Origin: Pedobacter sp. PF22-3
GTDB lineage: Bacteria > Bacteroidota > Bacteroidia > Sphingobacteriales > Sphingobacteriaceae
Assembly: GCF_026239555.1 (NCBI RefSeq)
Contig: NZ_JAPIVP010000014.1
Location: forward strand, 1-64,000
DNA length: 64,000 nt
Direction: 5' to 3'
The notes beneath the pieces were generated by a model, which worked only from the letters and a program-made list of their open reading frames with translations, was not told where the DNA came from and did not search any database. Shown piece by piece: positions 23,829-31,813 of this stretch; position 1 is the stretch's first letter; every line of letters begins with the position of its first letter. The position numbers were made by a program, and so were the translations under genes.

Positions 23829-25031
23829 ATGAAAGAAATTTTAAATATTTCACTGGAAAACGAGATGGATCTTGTGCTTGCCCATCGCCGCTCCATGCAG
23901 GTGGGAGAGCAGATTGGCTTGACCGTTGCTACCCGCACTACTTTTGCCACTGCGGTTTCAGAGGTTGCCCGGACCGCAATCGAGTATACCGATAACGGGA
24001 AACTGCACCTGATTATTTCCGGAAACTTTCCACGTTACTCGCTTTATGCACGCATTGATTTCAAAGCTGATCAAGTTTTCCGGGCCAGTGATGAAGGTTT
24101 TTTCTATGCTAAAAAACTGTTGCCTGATTTTACTTTTAATAGTTCCGGCAATGCCTATGAAATTGAAATGGGGCTAAGTTTGCCCCGTTCGCTTAAGCTG
24201 GACGAATCCAGGATTAGTATGTTAAAGGATTTCTTTAAAGAAGTTGACCCGCTGAATGCATATGAGAAAATCAAAAAGCAAAACAGCCATCTCAGCAGGC
24301 TGACCGGTGAGCAGGAAGAGGAAATCAGGATGCGGCGTGAACTGGATGAAAAAAAGAGTGAGTTTATCTCTGTCGCCAGCCATGAACTTAAAACACCGCT
24401 TACCGTGATCAAAGCATATACTCAGATGCTTAGGGCATTGAAAGATCAGTATTCTGAAAAGGTTGCACAGGTTCTTGAAAAATTGGATTTACAGACCACT
24501 AAGCTCTCTTTATTGACCCACCAGCTGATGGATGTTTCCAAAATGGAAAACGGAAGCCTGCAGTACGATCTTGTCGAAGTCGATCTTAACGATTTTATCC
24601 AGGAAACTGTGATGATCTTATCCAATGTTTATCCAGGTAATACCATCACGATACAGCTGGGAACGAAATGCCGTGTAATGGCCGACCCTATGCGCCTGGA
24701 ACAGGTATTGACAAATTTATTGGGCAATGCGGTAAAATATTCTGCCCGAAATTCACCCATACAGATTGAAACTGATCTTTCTAAAGATCAAGATCATATC
24801 GTAGTGAAGGTTATCGACAACGGCCTTGGTATGTCTGAGGAAGGAATCGCACATATTTTTGATAAATTTTACCGCCTTAAGGCTGTTGCTGCTTCTCATC
24901 CGGGACTTGGTATGGGGCTTTATATTTCTTCAAAAATAATTTCTGATCATGGCGGAGAAATTTGGGTGGAAAGCGTGCTAAATGAGGGATCCACTTTTTT
25001 CTTCACCCTTCCGGTTCAAAATCACTTATAA
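23829..25031 (+). CDS. Histidine kinase of the stressosome operon
   Basis: A 400-residue soluble histidine kinase with no membrane segment. Residues 1-130 look like a degenerate anti-sigma-type ATPase (VATRTTFATAVSEVARTAIEYTDNG; the G1/G2 boxes are not recognisable). A short coiled coil precedes HisKA with H185 in VASHELKTPLTVIKAY and a HATPase_c domain (N box NLLGNAVKYS, G1 DNGLGM, G2 GLGMGLYI). It starts 1 base after the phosphatase stop. No response regulator or sigma-B gene follows, so the output must be encoded elsewhere. Confidence 0.88.
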   Translation: MKEILNISLENEMDLVLAHRRSMQVGEQIGLTVATRTTFATAVSEVARTAIEYTDNGKLHLIISGNFPRYSLYARIDFKADQVFRASDEGFFYAKKLLPDFTFNSSGNAYEIEMGLSLPRSLKLDESRISMLKDFFKEVDPLNAYEKIKKQNSHLSRLTGEQEEEIRMRRELDEKKSEFISVASHELKTPLTVIKAYTQMLRALKDQYSEKVAQVLEKLDLQTTKLSLLTHQLMDVSKMENGSLQYDLVEVDLNDFIQETVMILSNVYPGNTITIQLGTKCRVMADPMRLEQVLTNLLGNAVKYSARNSPIQIETDLSKDQDHIVVKVIDNGLGMSEEGIAHIFDKFYRLKAVAASHPGLGMGLYISSKIISDHGGEIWVESVLNEGSTFFFTLPVQNHL

Positions 25032-25038
25032 TTTTTAA

Positions 25039-25590
25039 CCTGTTATATCCAGTTTTGTAAGCAGCACAGGAAATTGGCTGCAAGCGAATAGCTGCATCAT
25101 CAGCGCATTCGGTAGAGGCTATAGTATGCTTTCAGTCGATTTGCGGTCAGAAACCTTACCCGATAAACGTTACAAGCTTCCCATCGGCTTAAGGATGAAC
25201 TATTTCCTGGATGATCATTTTGTAATTCGCACTTTTTACCGCTATTATATGGATAACTGGGGTATCAGGGCCCACACAGCCGAACTTGAAATTCCGGTTA
25301 AGATCAATTCTTTCTTTTCGATCAGTCCTTTTTATCGCTATAACAACCAGGTTGGTACTAAATATTTTGCACCATATGGACAGCATGCGCCTTCAGCACA
25401 ATATTTTACCAGTGACTATGACTTATCTACACTGACGAGTGATTTTTATGGTGCAGGTATTCGTTTTGCTCCACCCAAAGGTGTTTTTGGCTGGCAAAGA
25501 CTCAATATGTTGGAATTAAGATATGGGCACTATTCGCGGTCTACAAGTTTGGTTTCCAATATTGTATCACTAAATCTTAAATTTAAATAA
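25039..25590 (+). pseudogene. DUF3570 gene, 5'-truncated
   Basis: An open frame runs from after a TAA at 25036 to 25590 and reads the C-terminal half of a DUF3570 protein, an outer-membrane beta-barrel: NWLQANSCIISAFGRGYS, then LPDKRYKLPIGLRMNYFLDDHFVIRTFYRYYMDNWGI, ending in NLKFK. The family is normally around 400 residues with a signal peptide; here the N-terminal half is absent and the first ATG (25126) is internal. The usual partner genes (DUF4266, thioredoxin-like) are missing too. It is best read as a remnant left beside the stressosome operon. Confidence 0.6.
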
Positions 25591-25725
25591 GACGGTTTAA
25601 ATGTTCATATCCTTTTAATATGACAGGAAATTTTATTCCTGTTATATCAATCTTTTTTGTCCTGAATCCTAAATGATGGACTAAAAAAGCGATTAGATGT
25701 TCAAGGTATTCGAACTGATCGGTAC

Positions 25726-25759
25726 AGCCGGGCTTTGATTTTCAATGTCCGGCTTTTTG
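25726..25759 (+). terminator. Terminator-like hairpin
   Basis: AGCCGG (25726-25731) pairs with CCGGCT (25749-25754), followed by TTTTT. Confidence 0.5.
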
Positions 25760-25829
25760 TTTAAAATCGTTGCTTTTAGTTGTTCTGATTTATTCAAGAT
25801 ATCCATGATCCTGGTTCTTTCTGATAAAG

Positions 25830-25946
25830 GTGGTGGAGATTATTTACGAACGGCACACCTTCGATCTTTGTGATGGGAAAAAATTCGATATCGAAGTGGA
25901 GGATCTATTTCGACTGATTAGCGAAGAAAATAATCTGATCAAATAG
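25830..25946 (+). CDS. Possible small acidic protein, 38 residues
   Basis: From GTG at 25830 the frame reads VVEIIYERHTFDLCDGKKFD then IEVEDLFRLISEENNLIK. The composition is convincingly protein-like, but there is no ATG and the frame upstream is closed, so it may be a gene remnant instead. No family recognised. Confidence 0.25.
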   Translation: MVEIIYERHTFDLCDGKKFDIEVEDLFRLISEENNLIK

Positions 25947-26002
25947 AAATGAGCATTGATGATTTGCCAGATAAAAGCAAAAGATTTTACCATAGGTCAA
26001 GA

Positions 26003-26030
26003 TTGATTTACTTTCACGATACTACATTTG
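26003..26030 (+). promoter_or_regulatory. Promoter of the alpha/beta hydrolase gene
   Basis: TTG (26003-26005) and TACATTTG (26023-26030) fit the Bacteroidota -33/-7 pattern with a 17-base spacer. The leader would be about 60 bases. Confidence 0.55.
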
Positions 26031-26098
26031 ATATATATTAAGAACAAAAAACGTTTTTAAATAAAATAATCGACCATAAACAAAAAAAACTTAAAACG

Positions 26099-26920
26099 AT
26101 GAGCTTACTAAAATTAAAAGACGGAACAGAGATTTTTTACAAAGACCAGGGTGAAGGGCCAACTTTAATGTTTCACCACGGATGGCCTTTATCCTCAGAT
26201 GATTGGGACGCACAGGTTATTTTCTTCTTACAGAAAGGTTACCGTGTGGTAACGCATGACAGGAGAGGTCATGGTCGCTCCAGCCAGGATATTTACGGGC
26301 ACAATATCGAAACTTATGCTGCTGATGCTGCAGAACTGGTTGCATTTTTGGATTTGAAAGATGTGGTTCATATCGGGCATTCTACAGGTGGTGGCGAGGT
26401 GATTCGTTATGTGAACAAATATGCCAATGGTAGGGCAAAAAAAGCAGTGTTGATTAGTGCTGTTCCGCCGATAATGGTTCAAAGTGACAGCAATCCGGAT
26501 GGTGTGCCCATGTCTGTTTTTGATAATATCAGAGACCAGACTTTAAACAACAGGCAACAGTTTTATATCGATTTAACCATTCCTTTTTATGGATATAATA
26601 GAGCAGGTGCAGATATAAAAGAAGGAATACAAAGAAACTGGTGGAGACAGGGGATGATGGGTGGAATTGTTGCACACTACGAGGGCATTAAAGCTTTTTC
26701 TGAAACGGATTTTAATGAAGATTTAAAAGCTGTTGATATCCCGGTACTGGTGCTTCATGGTGAAGATGACCAGATTGTTCCTTACCAAAATGCAGGTGTA
26801 AAATCTGCCAAATTGTTGAAAAACGGAAAACTGATTACTTATCCTGGTTTCCCGCATGGTATGCCTACAACGGAGGCAGCAACCATTAATAAAGATATTT
26901 TAGCATTTATTCAGTCTTAG
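26099..26920 (+). CDS. Alpha/beta hydrolase (chloroperoxidase/arylesterase-like)
   Basis: A 273-residue cytoplasmic hydrolase of the non-heme chloroperoxidase group. It has the oxyanion loop FHHGWPLSSDDWD, the nucleophile elbow GHSTGG with S95, D224 in GEDDQIVP and H253 in FPHGMP, completing a Ser-Asp-His triad. The length is normal and all catalytic residues are present. Family members act as esterases or perhydrolases. Transcribed alone from its own promoter. Confidence 0.9.
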   Translation: MSLLKLKDGTEIFYKDQGEGPTLMFHHGWPLSSDDWDAQVIFFLQKGYRVVTHDRRGHGRSSQDIYGHNIETYAADAAELVAFLDLKDVVHIGHSTGGGEVIRYVNKYANGRAKKAVLISAVPPIMVQSDSNPDGVPMSVFDNIRDQTLNNRQQFYIDLTIPFYGYNRAGADIKEGIQRNWWRQGMMGGIVAHYEGIKAFSETDFNEDLKAVDIPVLVLHGEDDQIVPYQNAGVKSAKLLKNGKLITYPGFPHGMPTTEAATINKDILAFIQS

Positions 26921-27062
26921 TGAGTAAAGTTTTGGAGGGTGATTAATGGTTTCCGCTCCAAATCTTGCAATTTAAATGTTCAAAATACGCCTGCCGATGG
27001 TTAAATTGAGGCTTTGTCAAAATAACAGATTCAGAGCTGGCAAAAGAATTCAATTTGGCAGT

Positions 27063-27164
27063 GTCGTCATGCTCAGCTTGACTGGGCATCTTAATGATTT
27101 GGTAGGGGCTTACTTATCTGCCTTTCTATCTTATTAAGATTCCCGTTTTCACGGGAATGACGAC
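27063..27164. repeat. Composite REP element
   Basis: GTCGTCAT (27063-27070) and ATGACGAC (27157-27164) are outer inverted arms. An inner hairpin TTCCCGT/ACGGGAA lies at 27140-27157. The pattern is that of paired REP units. Confidence 0.6.
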
Positions 27165-27329
27165 ATTTCAAAACATTATTCTTCCAAAAATCTCCAAAAT
27201 CATTTCTGATACAGCCTTTTGTTTTTTTACGACACTTTTAACTTTTGAGCGATTCAGATAAAAGGAATTAAAGCTTATGTTTTTTTTAAATTTTCAAAAA
27301 CCAAATGCTTATGATTTCGTTTCTTCGAC

Positions 27330-27431
27330 ATGGAAACTTTTAAGAAGCTACTTTCAATCATTTTACATGTATTTTTCATTTGTTTATTCATCAGTGCGAT
27401 TCTTGGGATGACCTTGGCTAAGCTGTCTTAA
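27330..27431 (+). CDS. Small membrane peptide ORF, 33 residues
   Basis: Reads METFKKLLSIILHVFF then ICLFISAILGMTLAKLS: a charged N-terminus and one long hydrophobic helix. It lies 49 bases before a second ORF of the same kind (27481-27606). No family recognised; single-helix peptides of this type can be toxins of type I systems or regulators of membrane complexes. It could also be chance. Confidence 0.35.
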   Translation: METFKKLLSIILHVFFICLFISAILGMTLAKLS

Positions 27432-27480
27432 TTTTCCATCTGATTTTTATAAACCATTATTTAATACTTCGTTTATTTTC

Positions 27481-27606
27481 ATGGAAAGTTTAGGTTCATT
27501 TGAAAGATTACTGGCCATACTGCTTGCAACTATCTTTTTGCTTGGTGTCTTGATCGGCACTGCGATCTATTTACTTGTATTAACTTTTGCTTTTCTGCTA
27601 GGCTAA
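27481..27606 (+). CDS. Small membrane peptide ORF, 41 residues
   Basis: Reads MESLGSFERLLAILLATIFL then LGVLIGTAIYLLVLTFAFLLG, almost entirely hydrophobic after residue 10. It resembles the ORF just upstream in layout (ME-, an early basic/acidic patch, then a helix). No ribosome binding site is seen. Function unknown. Confidence 0.4.
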   Translation: MESLGSFERLLAILLATIFLLGVLIGTAIYLLVLTFAFLLG

Positions 27607-27649
27607 TTGATTGTGCATGTTGTTCAATGTCTGTCAGAATTAATACCCA

Positions 27650-28840
27650 TCAAAAAAATGCCTCACTGATCAATTTAAGCAAGTCGTTACGGTTTGATTT
27701 TATAAAAATCACATCGCGACATTTATTGAACAGGATAAATTCCTTTAAATTGTCTATCAGTTTATCAATGGTTTGCATGTCAATATCAATAGACTCAAAA
27801 TGGAGATTATGGATAATTAGTGTTTTCTTTTTCCGGTCGGCTTTAGCATCCATTCTGGCAATAAATCTTTCTCCAGATATGATCGGTAAAGAGAAATAGC
27901 CAAATTTTCGTTTAGGAGCGGGTACAAAACATTCAATTTGATAATCGAAGTCAAAAAAATCTTTTAAACGGGAGCGGAAGACATTCAAAATATCAAAAGG
28001 AGACAGAATAAAAACTTCGTCTTCTATATTAAGGTTAACATCAGTGTCCGAAAGCATATATAATGGTCCTTTAACGCCATCAACAATCACTGTTTTAACT
28101 TCTCCCGCCTGAAGCATCTTATCCAGTTCTTTTTTTACCAGGTTCCCTTTTACACGGCGGGAACGCCAGGCCATTTCTTTTACAGCAGAAATTCCCAATG
28201 CGCCGAGGGTACGTTGGATCACATAACGGGCATACTCTTCATCTGTAGGCATGGTTTGGTCGGTATCTGGTGGCACAACGTCCAATGGAAGGTGGTAAAC
28301 TTTTTGGAAAGCACTATTCCGGCTGATCATTAATTTACCTTGAAAGTAAAGTCTTTCTAATGCAACCTTGGCAGGTCGCCAATCCCACCAGCCCGAGCTG
28401 GCTTCTACGCGGTCGTTTTCAAAATCGCCAACCATCACTGCGCCATCCCGTTCAACCTGATTTAAAATCTGCTTCATTAAATCCGATTCTCTTTTTGTTA
28501 AGCTACTACCTTTCGTTGCAAATGCCTTTTTTACCGGCAGCGAAAAGCGGAAATCGGGCATAGGCAAAAAACCTGCATCAGAAGTAAAATATTCGAAAAC
28601 ATCACCATGCTCACCAAGTGTTGAAAGCCATTCTGTTTGATAATCTGGAACCCTTGTAAATATAGCGTGATGGTGGGCACGTTCTACAACGTAGTTGGTA
28701 TCTAACTGTATATAGCCTAAATGATCAATTACCTTATAAACTGCCTCAATTCCAGTTCCAAACTGTTCTTTTTTTGAAAGTCCTGCCGCATGTAAAATGA
28801 TTTTTCGTGCCTGCGATCTGTTGAGTACAATAGCTTCCAT
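27650..28840 (-). CDS. YcaQ-type DNA glycosylase (winged helix, HTH_42)
   Basis: A 396-residue protein of the YcaQ/AlkX crosslink-repair glycosylase family. LGYIQLDTNYVVERAHHHAIFTRV near residue 37-60 contains the QLD catalytic motif (QxD) and the following conserved His/Arg segment. WRPAKVALERLYFQGKLMISR is the winged-helix region, and FSLPIISGERFIARMDAKADRKK is typical of the C-terminal domain. Family members excise damaged or crosslinked bases. It lies 43 bases downstream of the EamA gene on the same strand and may be in that operon. Confidence 0.87.
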   Translation of the reverse strand: MEAIVLNRSQARKIILHAAGLSKKEQFGTGIEAVYKVIDHLGYIQLDTNYVVERAHHHAIFTRVPDYQTEWLSTLGEHGDVFEYFTSDAGFLPMPDFRFSLPVKKAFATKGSSLTKRESDLMKQILNQVERDGAVMVGDFENDRVEASSGWWDWRPAKVALERLYFQGKLMISRNSAFQKVYHLPLDVVPPDTDQTMPTDEEYARYVIQRTLGALGISAVKEMAWRSRRVKGNLVKKELDKMLQAGEVKTVIVDGVKGPLYMLSDTDVNLNIEDEVFILSPFDILNVFRSRLKDFFDFDYQIECFVPAPKRKFGYFSLPIISGERFIARMDAKADRKKKTLIIHNLHFESIDIDMQTIDKLIDNLKEFILFNKCRDVIFIKSNRNDLLKLISEAFF

Positions 28841-28883
28841 TATACTAATATATCGATCATTTATCGGGTGTCAAAAATTGTAC

Positions 28884-29786
28884 TTAAGCCTTTTTTTGTT
28901 TTGATAGGCTTGGCATTGCCATTTTGTTAGGTATTCTCCATTTAAGCTCCGAAATCAGCGTGGCGATAAAAATCAGTCCGCCACCCATTAAAAGCCGTGA
29001 TGTAATGGCTTCACCCAACATAAAATGTGCTGCAAAGGCGCCGAAAATTGGCTCGAAAAGATAAATGATCGATACCCTTTCGGCACTAATGTATTTTTGA
29101 GCGACGTTTGATATGGTATACATGTATGCGGTCGAAAATAACGCACAAAAAATAATGCCTAACCAAAAAGTTTGCGTTTGAGGGAGCCAGACGGTATCAT
29201 TTTGAAATAAGGCCAGTAAAAAAGTGAATAGGGCGCAGCTGGCAAACATAGGCACAATGGTAGGCACAATATCGCCCGCTTTTGATGCCTTTTCAACCTG
29301 AATTAAATATATGGCGAAGCAAAAGGCACCAATTATGGTATATAAATCACCGATGCCAATACTCAATTTATTAGTAACCGATATTACAAAAAGACCAGTT
29401 AGGGCTGTGCCTGCGGCAATCCATATTTTTAGGGCTGCTGCTTTTCGGTAAATCATAAGTTTAATTACGGGAATCATCACCACGGTTATTCCAGCTACAA
29501 ATGAGCATTGCGATGCTGAAGTATGTGTAATGCCCAGTGTTTGCAGATAAATGCCAAGTACAAGTGACACTGCCAGGCTGGCACCGGTTTTTATAGTGGC
29601 TGCATTAAGCTTGTTTACATGTTTCCAGAAAATTACCGATAAAACCATGGTGGCTAAAAGGAAGCGATAGCATAAAAATAAAAGTGGCTGACCCTGGCCA
29701 ATGGCAAGTTTGGTAACCGAAAAAGAAATGCCCCAGAAAGCAGTACCAATAATCAGCAAGATTAGAAAAAGAGTTCTTTTTTCCAT
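28884..29786 (-). CDS. EamA/DMT family transporter
   Basis: A 300-residue inner-membrane protein with about ten hydrophobic helices in two repeated EamA halves (LLIIGTAFWGISFSVTKLAI at the N-terminus; IICALFSTAYMYTISNVAQ in the second half, then SIIYLFEPIFGAFAAHFML). Members export amino acids, metabolites or drugs. It sits 2 bases after the GNAT gene stop, so the pair is an operon, divergent from a LysR regulator; this suggests inducible detoxification or efflux of a small molecule. Confidence 0.9.
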   Translation of the reverse strand: MEKRTLFLILLIIGTAFWGISFSVTKLAIGQGQPLLFLCYRFLLATMVLSVIFWKHVNKLNAATIKTGASLAVSLVLGIYLQTLGITHTSASQCSFVAGITVVMIPVIKLMIYRKAAALKIWIAAGTALTGLFVISVTNKLSIGIGDLYTIIGAFCFAIYLIQVEKASKAGDIVPTIVPMFASCALFTFLLALFQNDTVWLPQTQTFWLGIIFCALFSTAYMYTISNVAQKYISAERVSIIYLFEPIFGAFAAHFMLGEAITSRLLMGGGLIFIATLISELKWRIPNKMAMPSLSKQKKA

Positions 29787-29788
29787 TA

Positions 29789-30328
29789 CTATGCTTTTAA
29801 TTCGTTGGTATTGGCCAATTCTTTTTTCATCAATAGATCTGTTTGCTCATCGTTGCCAAGCCAGAAAGAATGTTTACCAAAGGCCTTAAAGCCGTTTTTC
29901 TCATAAAACCTTAAAGCCCTGTAGTTTTCTTCCCAAACGCCAAGCCATACACATTTTACCTTTATTTCGTAAGCAATATCAATGGCTTTTTGATAGAGTG
30001 TTTGCGCTACATTTTTACCATGGAATGCCTTTAAAACGTAAATGCGTTCAATTTCTAGGGCATCATCTATTTTTTCGTTTTGTGCTTGGCCAAAATTGAT
30101 TTTTAAGTAGGCCACTACGTTTCCATCTACCCGTGCAAAATAAAATTGTGAACATTGATTATTCAATTCTGTTTTCAATTGCTCATCAGAAAAGCTGTTT
30201 TCCAAATAATCGCTCATGTTTTCGGCTGTGTTTACATGAGCGAAAGTTTCAAAAAATGTGCTTCTTCCTATTTCCTGTAATTTTTGGATGTCGTTTGTGG
30301 TTGCCCTTTCAATGGTGGTCTGATTCAT
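29789..30328 (-). CDS. GNAT family N-acetyltransferase
   Basis: A 179-residue GNAT protein. It starts MNQTTIERATTNDIQKLQEIGRSTF. The coenzyme A loop is KAFHGKNVAQTLYQKAI, and WLGVWEENYRALRFYEKNGF is the typical C-terminal element. The full-length fold resembles spermidine/spermine-type acetyltransferases with the TFFETFAHVNTAENMSDYL region, but the substrate is not certain. First gene of the minus-strand unit with the EamA exporter. Confidence 0.88.
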   Translation of the reverse strand: MNQTTIERATTNDIQKLQEIGRSTFFETFAHVNTAENMSDYLENSFSDEQLKTELNNQCSQFYFARVDGNVVAYLKINFGQAQNEKIDDALEIERIYVLKAFHGKNVAQTLYQKAIDIAYEIKVKCVWLGVWEENYRALRFYEKNGFKAFGKHSFWLGNDEQTDLLMKKELANTNELKA

Positions 30329-30350
30329 GGCACGAATGTAACAAGTAATT

Positions 30351-30400
30351 AAATGATTAAAAATGTTATTAAATCATTTATTAATGCATATTTTGCATTA
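30351..30400. promoter_or_regulatory. LysR-type operator between divergent genes
   Basis: TAATGCA (30382-30388) and TGCATTA (30394-30400) form a palindrome with the T-N11-A core TGCATATTTTGCA, ending at the LysR start codon. A second pair AAATGATT/AATCATTT lies at 30351-30379. This is the expected layout for autoregulation and control of the divergent GNAT-EamA unit. Confidence 0.6.
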
Positions 30401-31267
30401 ATGGATCTTCAGCGAATCAAATATTTTTTGGCATTATCAGAGCAGCTTCACTATTGGAAAACTGCAGAAAAGGTGAGCATCACACAATCGGCACTTAGCC
30501 GCCAGATCCAATCGCTGGAAAACGAACTGGGTGTACAGCTTTTTGAACGAAATAAGCGCAATGTGAAACTCACACCGGCAGGTAAATTCTTAAAAGAAAA
30601 GTGGGAAGTCGAATTAAATGAACTCGAATATATCCATCAGTTTGCTAAACAGATTCATTTAGGTGAGCGTGGAACCATAACCATTGCGCATCCCGATTCT
30701 ATATCGGCTTCCATCATGCCCGATATGCTAGCTAAAATCACGCAGGCATTTCCTCAGCTTCAGATTAAGCTGGTGCAGGTTTTATATGAAAATCAACTGG
30801 ATTTTTTAAAAAATTATAAGATTGACCTGGTAATTACAAGAGATATCAACAGCGAACCGGGGATCAGGGCAAAAAAAATATATGCTGATCATCTCGCCCT
30901 GGTGGTTCCTTTAACACATCCTTTTCAGGTATTTGAAGATCTATCGACCGAAAACCTAAAGCAGCAGAAATTTATCCTGCCCACAAAAGATGAGGGGAGT
31001 AGTTATAGCGAAATTATCCAGGCATTATTCAAATCTTATGATTTTGCTCCTGATGTGTTTCTGCACTCCGAATTTGGTTCTACAATTATAGCATTGGTGA
31101 GGAAAGGTTTGGGGATAGCCATTTTGCCAGACTCCTATATGCACCATCAAAGCCCTGGTTTGCGCTTTATTCCGCTGCCTTTTAAAACTGATTTATTGAT
31201 TAATTGGCGGGCAGACGATCACAATCCTGTGCTGGCAAATATTTTAAAACTTTTATTTGAGGAATAA
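30401..31267 (+). CDS. LysR family transcriptional regulator
   Basis: 288 residues from the ATG at 30401 (MDLQRIKYFLALSEQLHYWKTAEKVSITQSALSRQIQSLE), where the LysR winged helix begins; the in-frame ATG at 30353 would run through the operator. The N-terminal HTH is followed by a two-lobed effector domain (ITIAHPDSISASIMPDML ... GLGIAILPDSYMHH). It is divergent from the GNAT-EamA genes and likely controls them. Confidence 0.9.
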   Translation: MDLQRIKYFLALSEQLHYWKTAEKVSITQSALSRQIQSLENELGVQLFERNKRNVKLTPAGKFLKEKWEVELNELEYIHQFAKQIHLGERGTITIAHPDSISASIMPDMLAKITQAFPQLQIKLVQVLYENQLDFLKNYKIDLVITRDINSEPGIRAKKIYADHLALVVPLTHPFQVFEDLSTENLKQQKFILPTKDEGSSYSEIIQALFKSYDFAPDVFLHSEFGSTIIALVRKGLGIAILPDSYMHHQSPGLRFIPLPFKTDLLINWRADDHNPVLANILKLLFEE

Positions 31268-31340
31268 AAGTTAATCAAAAAAATATTTTATTGCAGTATA
31301 TAATTTACATTCTTTAAGCAAAAAAAGCATTAAGTTTAAA

Positions 31341-31348
31341 TAACTTTG
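31341..31348 (+). promoter_or_regulatory. -7 promoter element of the TMEM220-ebo operon
   Basis: TAACTTTG matches the Bacteroidota -7 consensus, giving a leader of about 55 bases before the ATG at 31410. The -33 region is weak (TTTA). Confidence 0.45.
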
Positions 31349-31409
31349 TTTTTCTTCAAAAAAAAATCGAAAAAATCGATTTAGTTGCTTCTTAAACCAA
31401 ATAACTAAA

Positions 31410-31790
31410 ATGCTTTTACTTATTCTCAACATTATTTTCTGTATCTCGTTTTTAGGCTTTGCTTATGTAAATTTAAATGATAACGATGCTTTTCTCTGGG
31501 TATCTATTTATTTAAGCGCCGCAATATGCTGCGGATTAGCTGCATCTGGTAGGTTTTATCCATTTGCTTATCTGTTTTTAACTGCTTTTTATTTGATTTA
31601 TGCTGTGATCCTCTTCTTTGCAAAAGATGGTGTTCGCGATTGGATTACCAAATACAGGCGCGAGAGCCTGGTGCAGAGTATGCAGGCTACTAAACCTTAC
31701 ATTGAGCAAACGCGAGAATTCTTTGGTCTGTTAATTATTGCAGGCGCACTATTGATCAATTATTTCGTTTCTGCAGGTATTACTGCATAG
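31410..31790 (+). CDS. TMEM220-like membrane protein
   Basis: A 126-residue protein with four predicted membrane helices (starting MLLLILNIIFCISFLGFAYVNLNDNDAFLW; last helix FFGLLIIAGALLINYFV). The N-terminal helix followed by LNDND-x-x-LW is the TMEM220 family pattern. The function of the family is unknown. It lies 23 bases upstream of eboA on the same strand, so it appears to be the first gene of the ebo operon here. Confidence 0.72.
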   Translation: MLLLILNIIFCISFLGFAYVNLNDNDAFLWVSIYLSAAICCGLAASGRFYPFAYLFLTAFYLIYAVILFFAKDGVRDWITKYRRESLVQSMQATKPYIEQTREFFGLLIIAGALLINYFVSAGITA

Positions 31791-31813
31791 ATACCTTTCA
31801 ATATTTTTTATTT

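Larger units (their letters stand above)
25591..26098. other. Spacer with terminators, a small ORF and a promoter
   Basis: Holds hairpins near 25622-25640 and 25726-25754, a possible 38-codon ORF at 25830-25946 and the promoter of the hydrolase gene at 26003-26030. Confidence 0.4.
26921..27649. other. 730-base spacer with a composite REP and two small membrane ORFs
   Basis: Contains the repeat at 27063-27164 and two tandem small hydrophobic ORFs at 27330-27606. Nothing else is recognised. Confidence 0.45.
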
